From NCBI GenBank assembly GCA_045639905.1, contig JAZUDZ010000040.1, positions 1-64,000 of the forward strand: DNA of 64,000 nucleotides, read 5' to 3'. Below the pieces are notes generated by a model. That model was not told the origin of the DNA. It made no database searches and saw only the letters and a list, made by a program, of their open reading frames with translations. Positions 41,717 to 50,575 of the stretch are shown here, one piece after another. The translations under genes and the position numbers were made by a program. The first letter of the stretch is position 1; each line of letters opens with the position of its first letter. Source of the stretch: RGIG426 sp045639905. GTDB lineage: Bacteria > Bacillota > Clostridia > Oscillospirales > Acutalibacteraceae.

Positions 41717-43774
41717 ATGCTGACATGGGATACGTCGATTCAGTATGTCAAAGGTGTCGGGGAAAAACGCGCGGCTCTCTTTGCTAAACTGGATATTTAC
41801 ACGGTGGAGGATTTGCTTAAGCATTTTCCCAGAGATTATGCGGATTGGGCGAATCCCTGTGACATTGATGAGGCACCTCTGGACGAGCCGTGCTGTTTGC
41901 GGGTTATTATCGCAACCGAACCGCGAGAGCACCGTGTGCGGCGGGGAATGGTACTGTACAAGTTCCGCGTCAGTGACGGGAAAACCACTATGCCGGTTAC
42001 GTTGTTTAACGCAAAATACACAGCCAAAAATATTCACAAAGGCGACAGCTTTTTGCTTTACGGTAAGGTCAGTGGGGATTTGCTGAATCGGTCTATGACG
42101 TCACCGCAAATGGAGCCGGATACGGGGGAAGAGCAACTGAAACCCATCTATCCCCTGACGGCCGGATTGACTTCCAAGGCGATTGAAAAAGTAATTCGTG
42201 CGGCCTTGGACGGACTGGGAGATACGGTCTATCAGGATTTCTTGCCGCAGTCCATACGGGCAAAATATGACTTACCGGACAGAGCGACGGCCTTTCGGCA
42301 AATCCATTTTCCGGCAAACCGAAAAGAAGCAGAAAATGCCAGAAGAAGACTGGTGTTTGAGTCACTCCTGGTGCTGCAGCTGGGGCTGATGCGTATGAAG
42401 GACCGCGGTCACAGTACAACCGGGGTCAAACTGTCTGCGGATCATTCGGCGGAGTTTATGCCGCTGTTACCTTTTGAAATGACGGGCGCTCAAAAGCGTG
42501 CCGTTTCTGAATGTATATCCGATATGCAAACCGGTAATGCCATGTGCCGGCTTCTGCAGGGGGATGTGGGAAGCGGTAAAACCGCCGTGGCTGCCGCCGT
42601 TATTCATTCCCTGGTCAGGGAAGGATATCAAGCCGCCTTGATGGCACCCACGGAAATTCTGGCCCATCAGCATGCGGAAACATTCCGCAAGTTTTTGGAA
42701 CCGGCAGGGATGCGCGTGGAGGTGCTGACGGCGTCCTGCAAGGCAGCGGAAAAACGAAGAATACTGGAAGGGTTGGCGGACGGTTCAGTTCACCTGGTCG
42801 TCGGAACGCAGGCCCTTCTTTCCGACTCAACCGTGTTCCAAAACCTTGGACTGGTTGTGACGGACGAGCAGCATCGATTCGGTGTGCATCAGCGTGCAAC
42901 GCTGGCCGCCAAAGGGGATAACCCGCATATGCTGGTTATGTCCGCGACTCCGATTCCCCGCACACTGGCGCTGATTTTGTATGGGGATCTGGATCTTTCC
43001 ATTTTGGATGAATTGCCACCCGGGAGATTGCCGGTAAGGACCTATGCGGTTCGCACCGATATGAGAGACCGGATTTATGCATATATTCGTAAAAACGTCG
43101 ATGCCGGTCGGCAGGCGTATATTGTATGTCCTTTGGTAGAAGAGGGCGAAGCCGCAGAAGAACTCGGTGATGACCGCGTGGCGGCGACAGAATATGTGGA
43201 AATGTTAAAAAAAGGGGCTTTATGTGGCTATTCCGTAGGTCTTTTGCATGGTAAAATGAAGCCCGCCGAAAAAGATGCCGTAATGACTGCTTTTTCGAAA
43301 GGTGATATTTCCATTTTGGTTTCTACCACGGTCATTGAGGTGGGTGTCGACGTTCCGAATGCCACCTTGATGGTGATTGAAAATGCCGATTTATTCGGAC
43401 TGGCTCAGCTGCATCAGCTACGCGGACGCGTAGGACGCGGCGGATTTCAGTCGGATTGCATATTAATATCCGATTCCCGAGGGGAAGAGGCGTTCCGTCG
43501 ACTCAAGGCCATGTGTGCCACGAATGACGGTTTCAGGATTGCGGACGAGGACCTGAAGATGCGTGGCCCCGGAGACTTTTTCGGAGCAAAACAGTCCGGT
43601 CTTCCCTCTATTAAGTTACTTCCGGGAGCAACGGATATGGGACTTTTAAGTCTCGCACAAGACGAAGCGGTTATGCTTCTGAAAAACAGAGCACTGCAGG
43701 ACAGTGCCTATACGGCTTTGGCCAAAGAAGTAGACAAGTTGTTTGCTTCGGTCGGAGAGCACGGACTCAACTAA
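41717..43774 (+). CDS. recG: ATP-dependent DNA helicase RecG
   Basis: 685 residues. N-terminal wedge/OB domain (about 1-155), then superfamily 2 helicase motifs: QGDVGSGKTAVA (I), MAPTEILA (Ia), VTDEQHRFGVHQR (II), SATPIPRTLAL (III), STTVIEVGVDVPNA (V) and QLRGRVGRG (VI). It remodels stalled replication forks and Holliday junctions. The ATG follows GAGGGAGG. Continues without terminator into the MBOAT gene 22 bases downstream. Confidence 0.97.
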   Translation: MLTWDTSIQYVKGVGEKRAALFAKLDIYTVEDLLKHFPRDYADWANPCDIDEAPLDEPCCLRVIIATEPREHRVRRGMVLYKFRVSDGKTTMPVTLFNAKYTAKNIHKGDSFLLYGKVSGDLLNRSMTSPQMEPDTGEEQLKPIYPLTAGLTSKAIEKVIRAALDGLGDTVYQDFLPQSIRAKYDLPDRATAFRQIHFPANRKEAENARRRLVFESLLVLQLGLMRMKDRGHSTTGVKLSADHSAEFMPLLPFEMTGAQKRAVSECISDMQTGNAMCRLLQGDVGSGKTAVAAAVIHSLVREGYQAALMAPTEILAHQHAETFRKFLEPAGMRVEVLTASCKAAEKRRILEGLADGSVHLVVGTQALLSDSTVFQNLGLVVTDEQHRFGVHQRATLAAKGDNPHMLVMSATPIPRTLALILYGDLDLSILDELPPGRLPVRTYAVRTDMRDRIYAYIRKNVDAGRQAYIVCPLVEEGEAAEELGDDRVAATEYVEMLKKGALCGYSVGLLHGKMKPAEKDAVMTAFSKGDISILVSTTVIEVGVDVPNATLMVIENADLFGLAQLHQLRGRVGRGGFQSDCILISDSRGEEAFRRLKAMCATNDGFRIADEDLKMRGPGDFFGAKQSGLPSIKLLPGATDMGLLSLAQDEAVMLLKNRALQDSAYTALAKEVDKLFASVGEHGLN

Positions 43775-43796
43775 AAGATAAGGAGGTGGAAAGCAT

Positions 43797-45239
43797 ATGG
43801 TTTTCTCCAGTTTGTTGTTTGTCTATGCTTTTCTGCCTCTTTGTTTAATTTGTTACAATCTGGCAAAAAGCATTCGGGCGAAGAATACGGTATTGCTGAT
43901 TTTTTCCCTTGTGTTTTACGCATGGGGTGAACCGAAATACATTTTTCTGCTGATCGGTATGGTGGCCGCGGATTGGCTGCTGGCAATGAAAATTGAAAAA
44001 GCGCAGAAAAAGAAGTTCTGGTTGGTTATTACGTGTGTGGTCAATCTCGGACTGATTGGCATTTTTAAATATGCCAATTTCCTGGACGAAACCTTCCACA
44101 GTTTGTTTAAAACATCCTTGTTGCTGCCGCAAATTGCTTTGCCAATCGGTATTTCCTTCTATACCTTCCAGCTTCTGTCCTATGTGGTGGATGTTTACAG
44201 AGGGCAAGTGCCGGCGCAAAAGAAGTTTTCCACGCTTCTTTTGTATGCGGGACTGTTTCATCAGTGCATAGCCGGTCCGATTGTCCGCTATCAGGATATT
44301 ATGAACGAACTGACATGCCGCAGCGTGGAAATGAAAGATATCAACGCCGGCGTGACACGGTTTACGGTAGGTCTTGCAAAGAAAGCCGTTTTGGCGAATG
44401 TTTGCGGATCACTTGCGGACTCGCTCCTTCTTCTTAAAGGAAATGAAACCGTTACGGTTGCTTCTTTGGAAGCTACTGACGGAGCGGCACTCTGGGTCAG
44501 CATGTTGGCCTATATGCTTCAGATTTATCTGGATTTTTCTGCGTATTCCGATATGGCCATTGGTATGGGACAGATGGTCGGACTCCATTACAAGGAGAAC
44601 TTCCGGTATCCGTATGTGGCCTCGTCCGTTCAGGACTTTTGGCGCAGATGGCATATTTCCTTAAGCAGTTTCTTCAAGGATTATGTGTATATTCCGCTGG
44701 GCGGAAATCGAAACGGTCTTTTGCGCACCATTCTGAATATGTTTGTGGTGTGGCTGTTGACCGGCCTTTGGCATGGTGCCAGCTGGAACTTTGTGGCCTG
44801 GGGCCTGTATTACTTTATTTTCCTGGTTGCCGAGCGCTTATTCCTCGGAAAACTACTGGAAAAGATCCCGCGTGTGATTCGTACGATTTACACCTGTATT
44901 GTCGTGTACTTCGGTTGGATTTTGTTCCGGTTTAAGGATTTCTCTTTGGTGTGGGCAGCCCTGCGCGGTATGTTCGGCGCCCCGGGAAACTACTGGACTT
45001 CTGCCGAAACCAATGCGGCACTGGCCGTGAAAGTCGTCTTTCTTTTCGTGGCCATGCTCGCCTGTACACCGCTGATCAGCCGTCTCGGCAGAGCCTGCCG
45101 GGAAGAGGCATACTTTAACAAAAAAATGGCGGTTGCGTATTCCGTCAGTCAAATCGTCATCCCGGTCATATTGTTGGTATTGTCCACTATGACGCTGGTG
45201 GGAGACAGTTACAACCCGTTCCTGTATTTCCAATTCTAA
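43797..45239 (+). CDS. MBOAT O-acyltransferase (AlgI/DltB-like)
   Basis: 480 residues with about eleven membrane segments. The MBOAT signature is clear: DFWRRWHISLSSFFKDYVYIPLGGNR and the invariant His in LTGLWHGASWNFVAWG. Relatives move acyl groups (often acetyl) across the membrane to surface polysaccharides. The next gene encodes a DHHW/AlgX-AlgJ-like protein, the usual partner that completes the transfer outside. Together they form a two-gene polymer O-acetylation unit at the end of the long envelope run. ATG follows AAGGAGGTGG. Confidence 0.93.
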   Translation: MVFSSLLFVYAFLPLCLICYNLAKSIRAKNTVLLIFSLVFYAWGEPKYIFLLIGMVAADWLLAMKIEKAQKKKFWLVITCVVNLGLIGIFKYANFLDETFHSLFKTSLLLPQIALPIGISFYTFQLLSYVVDVYRGQVPAQKKFSTLLLYAGLFHQCIAGPIVRYQDIMNELTCRSVEMKDINAGVTRFTVGLAKKAVLANVCGSLADSLLLLKGNETVTVASLEATDGAALWVSMLAYMLQIYLDFSAYSDMAIGMGQMVGLHYKENFRYPYVASSVQDFWRRWHISLSSFFKDYVYIPLGGNRNGLLRTILNMFVVWLLTGLWHGASWNFVAWGLYYFIFLVAERLFLGKLLEKIPRVIRTIYTCIVVYFGWILFRFKDFSLVWAALRGMFGAPGNYWTSAETNAALAVKVVFLFVAMLACTPLISRLGRACREEAYFNKKMAVAYSVSQIVIPVILLVLSTMTLVGDSYNPFLYFQF

Positions 45240-45271
45240 CTAAGTGAAAATCTGACAAGGAGGTGAATCGG

Positions 45272-46795
45272 ATGGGCCGAAAATCGGGTAAACTTCATTT
45301 TTCCAATGATCTTAATAAAAAGCTGAATGAAAAGAAAACCATGGCGGATATTGTAGCCAGTATCGACGATGAACCGTCGGATTTTCGAATCGCCTGGCAT
45401 TATCCGATTCGCGTCATTGTGTTTTTTGTTGTCTTGTTCTTCGGATGCCTTATTTCCCTCATGCTGCCGCTTCGGCCGCATTACTCCCATATGGAGCAAC
45501 GGGAACTTACGAAATTCCCGAAGTTCTCGTTTGCCGCTTTGGTTGACGGTGATTATTTCGACGATATTAACACATGGTTTGCCGATACGTTCCCGGGTCG
45601 GGAAGGATGGGTTGATCTAAACGCAAAATGGAGCGCACTCCATGGATTCGGTTCCGGAAAACTATACGGTCCGGTTGATCCCGGAGACGAAATTCCGGAT
45701 GTCAGTTTTGAAGAGCCGTCTCTTCCGGAAGTGACAACCGCGGCGACGATGCAAACAACCGTTCCGACGACAACCACCTCGACTGCTCCGTCCACCACGG
45801 CTACGACGGTTGCCACGACCAAGCCGACCGCCGCACCGACCAATCCTCCGACGAAAAAAACATCTTCCCGGGATTTGAATGATTTCCAGCAAGGGGTGGA
45901 TGTGGATTGTCAAAACTTAAACGGTATTCTGGTTCGCGGAAATACCGCCTACGAATATTACAGTTTCTCAACATCGGCTGCCAATTTGTATGTAGGTGCA
46001 GTGAACAAGGTTGCGGGCCAGGTGTCCGGCAAGGCAAAGGTTTATGATATTGTAATTCCGACCAGTATCGGTGTCATGCTGAATGAAAAGGTTCGAAACT
46101 CCATCAGCAGTTCCGACCAGGAAAAGGCAATCAACTATATTTACGGAACGATGAGCGGAAGTGTCGGAAAAGTACCGCTCCTCGGAACGCTTCGTGAGCA
46201 TAACAACGAATACCTATATTTCCACAGCGACCATCACTGGACGGCGACCGGTGCCTATTACGCTTACAGCAATTTAATGCAAATGATGGGCAAGGCTCCG
46301 GAAGCCCTTGGCGGATTTGAAAGAAAAGAATTTGGCGGATTTAAGGGCTCCTTCTATTCGGAGACCAATGATGCCAATTTGCAAATTGACACCGTGGTGG
46401 CGTATCTGCCTCACGCAGATACCAGTATGTTCTTTGAGGACAGTGACGGAGCCAGAACCGACTGGCACGTGATTCAGGATGTGTCGTCCTGGGCAGCACG
46501 TTCAAAATACAACACCTTTATCGGCGGTGATAACGCCTTTACGGAAATCACCAACAACGGTTTACATGACGGTTCTGCTTGTGTGGTTATTAAAGAGTCC
46601 TTCGGCAATGCACTTGTACCGTTCCTGGTGGACCACTATCAAAAGGTTTATGTTCTGGATTACCGGTATTACACGAAGATGAAACTCAGTACATTCGTGG
46701 ACGCCTATCATGTGCAAGATGTGATTTTTGCCAATAATATTGGCGCAACCCGCAGCACAAAGCTGATGGAAAAGGTTGCCGCACTCGTTGGATGA
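45272..46795 (+). CDS. DHHW family (AlgX/AlgJ-like) protein with Thr-rich stalk
   Basis: 507 residues. A cytosolic N-tail, one membrane span (about 47-72), a KFPKFSFAALVDGDYF region and then a Thr/Pro linker (about 150-198, TTVPTTTTSTAP-type) before the SGNH-like domain (about 205-507). The latter carries YFHSDHHWTATGAYYAY, the DHHW motif with the catalytic Asp-His pair, and a Ser in VIKESFGNALVP. It acts outside the membrane with the MBOAT protein to acetylate a polymer. ATG 45272 has AAGGAGGTG six bases upstream; the GTG at 45263 sits inside that site and is rejected. Confidence 0.88.
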   Translation: MGRKSGKLHFSNDLNKKLNEKKTMADIVASIDDEPSDFRIAWHYPIRVIVFFVVLFFGCLISLMLPLRPHYSHMEQRELTKFPKFSFAALVDGDYFDDINTWFADTFPGREGWVDLNAKWSALHGFGSGKLYGPVDPGDEIPDVSFEEPSLPEVTTAATMQTTVPTTTTSTAPSTTATTVATTKPTAAPTNPPTKKTSSRDLNDFQQGVDVDCQNLNGILVRGNTAYEYYSFSTSAANLYVGAVNKVAGQVSGKAKVYDIVIPTSIGVMLNEKVRNSISSSDQEKAINYIYGTMSGSVGKVPLLGTLREHNNEYLYFHSDHHWTATGAYYAYSNLMQMMGKAPEALGGFERKEFGGFKGSFYSETNDANLQIDTVVAYLPHADTSMFFEDSDGARTDWHVIQDVSSWAARSKYNTFIGGDNAFTEITNNGLHDGSACVVIKESFGNALVPFLVDHYQKVYVLDYRYYTKMKLSTFVDAYHVQDVIFANNIGATRSTKLMEKVAALVG

Positions 46796-46804
46796 GAAAA
46801 AAAG

Positions 46805-46835
46805 AAATCGGAGATCATATAGATCTCCGATTTTT
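46805..46835. terminator. Bidirectional terminator ending the long rightward run
   Basis: AAATCGGAGATC, loop ATATA, GATCTCCGATTT, then TTCTTTTTT. It also faces the convergent lipoprotein gene. Confidence 0.9.
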
Positions 46836-46863
46836 CTTTTTTGTAAGACTTGCCAAAACGAAA

Positions 46864-48099
46864 TCAAATGTCCTCGGCCAATTTGAAGGTGCCGTCAGAA
46901 ACATCAAATATATAGGTCATGGAACGGTTTTCCATAAACTGAACACGCATTTGTGTCGGGTTTGCCCAGTCAATTCCAATGCTGTATGCCGTATGCATGG
47001 CGACTTCTTCTTCCATGCGCTGCATATTGTCCTTGGACTTGAATTTCTCGATTTCTTTTTTGATAAAATTCTGAACGGCGGGGGTGTCTTTGTTGTTCTT
47101 GGTAATCCAGGTATCGGCTTTACCGTCGCCGTTTGTATCTATCATTTGTGACTCAAAGTCGCTGGCAACTTCATAAGGGCTGATGGGAGAATACATATTG
47201 GTGTATTGCAGACCCATCATGATTTCAAATCCGTCCATAAAGGGAAGCCCGTCTTGGAAGTTATAACTAAAATGTTCTGTACGACCCGCGCCGATATCGA
47301 AAAGGGATTCGTCGGCGTAAGGCTTTGCAATTAATGTGTTTGTGTGAACTTTGACACCCGCCGTAACATTCAGTTTGTTATCAATCAGTTCAAACAAGGC
47401 GGTATCTTTGCCGTCATTCACGAGCCAGGCGTAGTAATAAGGCGTGTAGGCTTCGGACATCCAGTTGATGGTACCGGCGTACTCTTTTGCTTCTTCCACC
47501 GTGGCACAGTGGTTGGCAATTTCACGGCCGAAGGTAAGAATGTGCCTGGTTTCCTTGGCACTCGGATTGGAACCTTTGTCACTTAGCCATTTTGGATCCA
47601 TTTTTTCGATATCCAAATCGATGGAACGGGTCTGCATTTCCGCATAGAGACCTTTCTCATTGAAAACGTCGGTCGGAACGGATGTATACCAGTCCAAAGC
47701 CTCCTTTGTGAAGCCGGCGGCCATAACCTCCTCATAGGTTTGAATGTTGTTCAGCAAATAGGCAACGTTCCAGGATTTGTATGACCCTTTCACATCAAAG
47801 TAATAGGCAACGGCCGGTTTTTTGGAGTAGCGGGAGTCCATATTTCGCAGCTGGGCGACGGAACCCTGGTCGGTCGTCCATGTGACGGCGGAGCAGGCGC
47901 TGACGGCATCCACTTCTCGAATGGATTTTTCAAAATCCTCGTAACTCTTTGTCGTCACGGCCGGAGCTTTCAGCGCATAGCCGGACGGGTTCGGGAAGGC
48001 CGTTAAATCGATGGTTTTGGTGTCTTCATTTTTTGCATGGCATCCGGGGAGCATGCAAAGAAGCACGACGGCCGAAAGAATGGTAAGAAAACGTTTCAT
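46864..48099 (-). CDS. Lipoprotein with Ntn-hydrolase (choloylglycine hydrolase-like) features
   Basis: 411 residues. Lipobox CMLPGC (Cys20). Beginning at Cys69, CSAVTWTTDQGSVAQLRNMD has the arrangement of an N-terminal-nucleophile amidase of the bile salt hydrolase/penicillin acylase type: Cys nucleophile, about 15 residues, then Arg-Asn-x-Asp (85-88). A later YYYAWLVNDGKDTALFELIDNKL fits the following beta strands. In classical enzymes the Cys is residue 2, so this form would need cleavage after residue 68 to be active. DTNGDGKADTW near residue 335 is an EF-hand-like Ca loop. Substrate unknown; bile acid, penicillin or another amide are options. ATG 48099 follows AGGAGG. Confidence 0.6.
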   Translation of the reverse strand: MKRFLTILSAVVLLCMLPGCHAKNEDTKTIDLTAFPNPSGYALKAPAVTTKSYEDFEKSIREVDAVSACSAVTWTTDQGSVAQLRNMDSRYSKKPAVAYYFDVKGSYKSWNVAYLLNNIQTYEEVMAAGFTKEALDWYTSVPTDVFNEKGLYAEMQTRSIDLDIEKMDPKWLSDKGSNPSAKETRHILTFGREIANHCATVEEAKEYAGTINWMSEAYTPYYYAWLVNDGKDTALFELIDNKLNVTAGVKVHTNTLIAKPYADESLFDIGAGRTEHFSYNFQDGLPFMDGFEIMMGLQYTNMYSPISPYEVASDFESQMIDTNGDGKADTWITKNNKDTPAVQNFIKKEIEKFKSKDNMQRMEEEVAMHTAYSIGIDWANPTQMRVQFMENRSMTYIFDVSDGTFKLAEDI

Positions 48100-48118
48100 T
48101 GTATTTTCCTCCTGAATA

Positions 48119-48910
48119 TCAAAAATAGATAATGGCATCGGTGGAAACCGGTTTTGCCACGGAAAGACGATAATCTTCGCCGCGAACGAACCCGGCGTGG
48201 GTCAATGCATCGACAGCCGTTTGTTCCGCCAGTTTCGGACGGTTGTTTTCCGCACTTAAGTGTCCGAGAATAAAATGAGTCACACCGGCCTTGGCCAAAA
48301 ACGGCAGGAAGTCCGCGCAGGCTTCATTGGACAGATGTCCGCCGGACCCCAGAATGCGTGTTTTCAGCGGATACGGATACGGACCGTTTTTGAGCATTTC
48401 TATGTCATGATTGGACTCAATCAAAACCAGGTCGCAGGTTTTCAGAATCTGCTGCACATTGTTTTCCAAAAATCCCATATCCGTAGCGACGGCGGCACGG
48501 CGGCTGTCCGGGGTTTCCACAACATAGCCGACGCTGCCCGGTGCATCATGGGGTGTTGGGAACCATTCCACTTTGAGATTCCCGACCTTTACGGGTCCTT
48601 TTTTCGGCAATACATCCATGCCGCTTAAAGGAGAGGCGTTCACATCCTCAATGGCTTTAGCGGTGGTGGCTGTTGCGTATACGGGAATTTTGTATCGGTT
48701 TCCGAATACACGGATTCCCTGAATGTGGTCGGAATGGGAATGGGTCACGAAGATGGCCTGAATGCCACGGGGGTCGATACCGCGTTCAATCAGTGCATTT
48801 TCAATTCTTTTGGTGCTGACACCGGCATCAATGAGAATGCCGGTGGTTCCGGCACCGATGTAGGTGCAGTTACCACTACTGCTGCTGAACAGAGAACAGA
48901 AGCGTCCCAT
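48119..48910 (-). CDS. yycJ: YycJ/WalJ-type metallo-beta-lactamase-fold hydrolase
   Basis: 263 residues. The family opening FCSLFSSSSGNCTYIG, then the metal motif THSHSDHIQGI, ATDMGF and the late ILGHLSAENN are as in YycJ (WalJ), a probable DNA-acting nuclease linked to division control. Start: ATG 48910 has AGGA eight bases upstream; an ATG two codons earlier (48916) is possible but too near that site. It is not beside the usual walRK/yycHI genes but follows murA. The same-strand lipoprotein gene begins 19 bases after its stop. Confidence 0.9.
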   Translation of the reverse strand: MGRFCSLFSSSSGNCTYIGAGTTGILIDAGVSTKRIENALIERGIDPRGIQAIFVTHSHSDHIQGIRVFGNRYKIPVYATATTAKAIEDVNASPLSGMDVLPKKGPVKVGNLKVEWFPTPHDAPGSVGYVVETPDSRRAAVATDMGFLENNVQQILKTCDLVLIESNHDIEMLKNGPYPYPLKTRILGSGGHLSNEACADFLPFLAKAGVTHFILGHLSAENNRPKLAEQTAVDALTHAGFVRGEDYRLSVAKPVSTDAIIYF

Positions 48911-48934
48911 CCTCATCGTCCTTTCTAAAAGTTA

Positions 48935-48957
48935 CGGGCGAGGGAGAGCCTCGCCCG
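48935..48957 (-). terminator. Hairpin between murA and yycJ
   Basis: CGGGCGAGG, loop CTCTC, CCTCGCCCG on the minus strand, followed by TAACTTTT only. A partial terminator or a processing site. Confidence 0.45.
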
Positions 48958-48980
48958 AAGACTGTATTCGCAAAATGGGT

Positions 48981-50243
48981 TTAGATTTCAATTCGACAGA
49001 TATCGGCTCCCACGTCATGGAGCTTTTCCATAAAGTTTTCATAGCCGCGTTCAATCCATTTGATATCTTCGATTTCCGTTTGTCCTTCGGCGGCAAGTGC
49101 GGCAATCATCATAGCGGCACCGGCACGCAGGTCAAGGGCTCGAACGGAAGTGCCGGTCAGACCGGGAACTCCGTTGATGACGGCGACCTTTCCGGCGGCC
49201 ATAATGTTGGCGTTCATACGGTTCAGTTCCGTCGTGTATCGGAACCGGTTGTCCCAAACACTTTCAATGATATAGCTTTGTCCTTCGGCCAAGGCCAGCA
49301 GGACGGCAACCTGCGGCTGCATATCCGTCGGAAATCCCGGATGCGGCTGGGTTACGATATTACAGGGCTTGATAGGACCGTCCATCACAACACGGATGGT
49401 GTCGTCATGTTCGATAACGTTGGCGCCCATCAAACGAAGTTTTTCCGAAATGGGTTCCATATGCTTCGGGATGACGTTGTGGAGCAAAATATCGCCACGG
49501 GTGGCAACGGCACAAGCCATAAAGGTTCCGGCTTCAATTTGGTCGGGGATGACGGAGTATTCCACACCGTGCAAATCTTTTACGCCGCGAATTTTAATGG
49601 TATCGGTACCGGCGCCGCGAATGTCCGCGCCCATGGCGTTTAAAAGGTTGGCCACGTCAACGATATGGGGCTCTTTGGCAGCCGGGTTAATCGTAGTTGT
49701 ACCTTCCGCTTTGACGGCCGCCAGCATAATATTGATGGTGGCTCCGACGGAAACCATGTCCAGCTGGATTTCCGCTCCGGCAAGCCGTTCCGCACGGGCT
49801 GCAATCATACCGTCCTCAATGATGGGAGGAATGTCGGCCCCGAGCGCTTGAAAACCGCGAAGATGTTGGTCTATCGGTCGTACACCGAAGTTGCACCCAC
49901 CCGGAAGAAAAATGCTGGCATCGTGGAACTGGCCGAGAAGGGATCCCAAAAAGTAGTAGGAAGCACGCATCAGTTTTCCGTATTCGTGGGGAACCGTATG
50001 GGTGTTGATGGTTGTCGGGTTGATTTTCACCGTGTTCTTGTTAATGCGGTCGACGGTGGCCCCGAGACTCTTTAAAATATCCAAAGAAAGAAGGGCGTCG
50101 GAAATGTTCGGAATGTTGCTGATGGTGCAGGGTTCATCAGCCAAAACCACAGCAGACAAAATGGGCAAACAGGCATTTTTGGAACCGCCGATTTCGATTT
50201 CACCGGTTAAGCGGTTGCCGCCTTGGACACGATATTTGCTCAT
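48981..50243 (-). CDS. murA: UDP-N-acetylglucosamine 1-carboxyvinyltransferase
   Basis: 420 residues. First committed step of peptidoglycan synthesis: moves enolpyruvate from PEP to UDP-GlcNAc. Visible are GGSKNACLPIL (Lys22-type site), the active-site loop PGGCNFGVRPIDQH with Cys (the fosfomycin target), and HPGFPTDMQPQ near the C-terminal third. ATG 50243 follows GGAGGAAGG; a 14-residue extension is rejected. Firmicutes often have two murA copies; only one lies here. Confidence 0.95.
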   Translation of the reverse strand: MSKYRVQGGNRLTGEIEIGGSKNACLPILSAVVLADEPCTISNIPNISDALLSLDILKSLGATVDRINKNTVKINPTTINTHTVPHEYGKLMRASYYFLGSLLGQFHDASIFLPGGCNFGVRPIDQHLRGFQALGADIPPIIEDGMIAARAERLAGAEIQLDMVSVGATINIMLAAVKAEGTTTINPAAKEPHIVDVANLLNAMGADIRGAGTDTIKIRGVKDLHGVEYSVIPDQIEAGTFMACAVATRGDILLHNVIPKHMEPISEKLRLMGANVIEHDDTIRVVMDGPIKPCNIVTQPHPGFPTDMQPQVAVLLALAEGQSYIIESVWDNRFRYTTELNRMNANIMAAGKVAVINGVPGLTGTSVRALDLRAGAAMMIAALAAEGQTEIEDIKWIERGYENFMEKLHDVGADICRIEI

Positions 50244-50400
50244 GAATTTCCTTCCTCCCTTCCGTCGGATTTTACTTTTCCACAATTAAGGTTATTATAA
50301 CAACAGAGAAGGAAAAAAGCAATAGAACGAGCTCCCGGAATCACACTTTTTTTGTATACTTTACCAGGTGTCCGAACGCCATTTTTTTCGGTCTCAAGGG

Positions 50401-50429
50401 TTGACATTGAAACAAAATTATTCTATTAT
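50401..50429 (+). promoter_or_regulatory. Promoter of the tRNA-Leu gene
   Basis: TTGACA (50401-50406), 17 bases, TATTAT (50424-50429). Confidence 0.85.
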
Positions 50430-50444
50430 GATACCGTTCTGTTC

Positions 50445-50531
50445 GCTGGTGTGGCGGAACTGGCAGACGCCCAGGACTTAAAATCCTGTGATAGCAATAT
50501 CGTACCGGTTCGATCCCGGTCACCAGCACCA
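50445..50531 (+). tRNA. tRNA-Leu (anticodon TAA)
   Basis: The acceptor stem GCTGGTG pairs with CACCAGC, and the discriminator A is followed by an encoded CCA. D-loop GGCGGAACTGGCAGACGC, anticodon stem-loop AGGACTTAAAATCCT with anticodon TAA, a long variable arm (as in class II Leu tRNAs), and T-loop GGTTCGATCCC. A single tRNA with its own promoter and terminator. Confidence 0.97.
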
Positions 50532-50568
50532 AAAAGCCGAGCTCTGAAAGAGCCCGGCTTTTTACTTT
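50532..50568. terminator. Terminator of tRNA-Leu
   Basis: AAAAGCCGAGCTCT, loop GAAA, AGAGCCCGGCTTTTT (one mismatch). It also faces the end of the LRR lipoprotein gene. Confidence 0.9.
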
Positions 50569-50575
50569 TTTGCGG

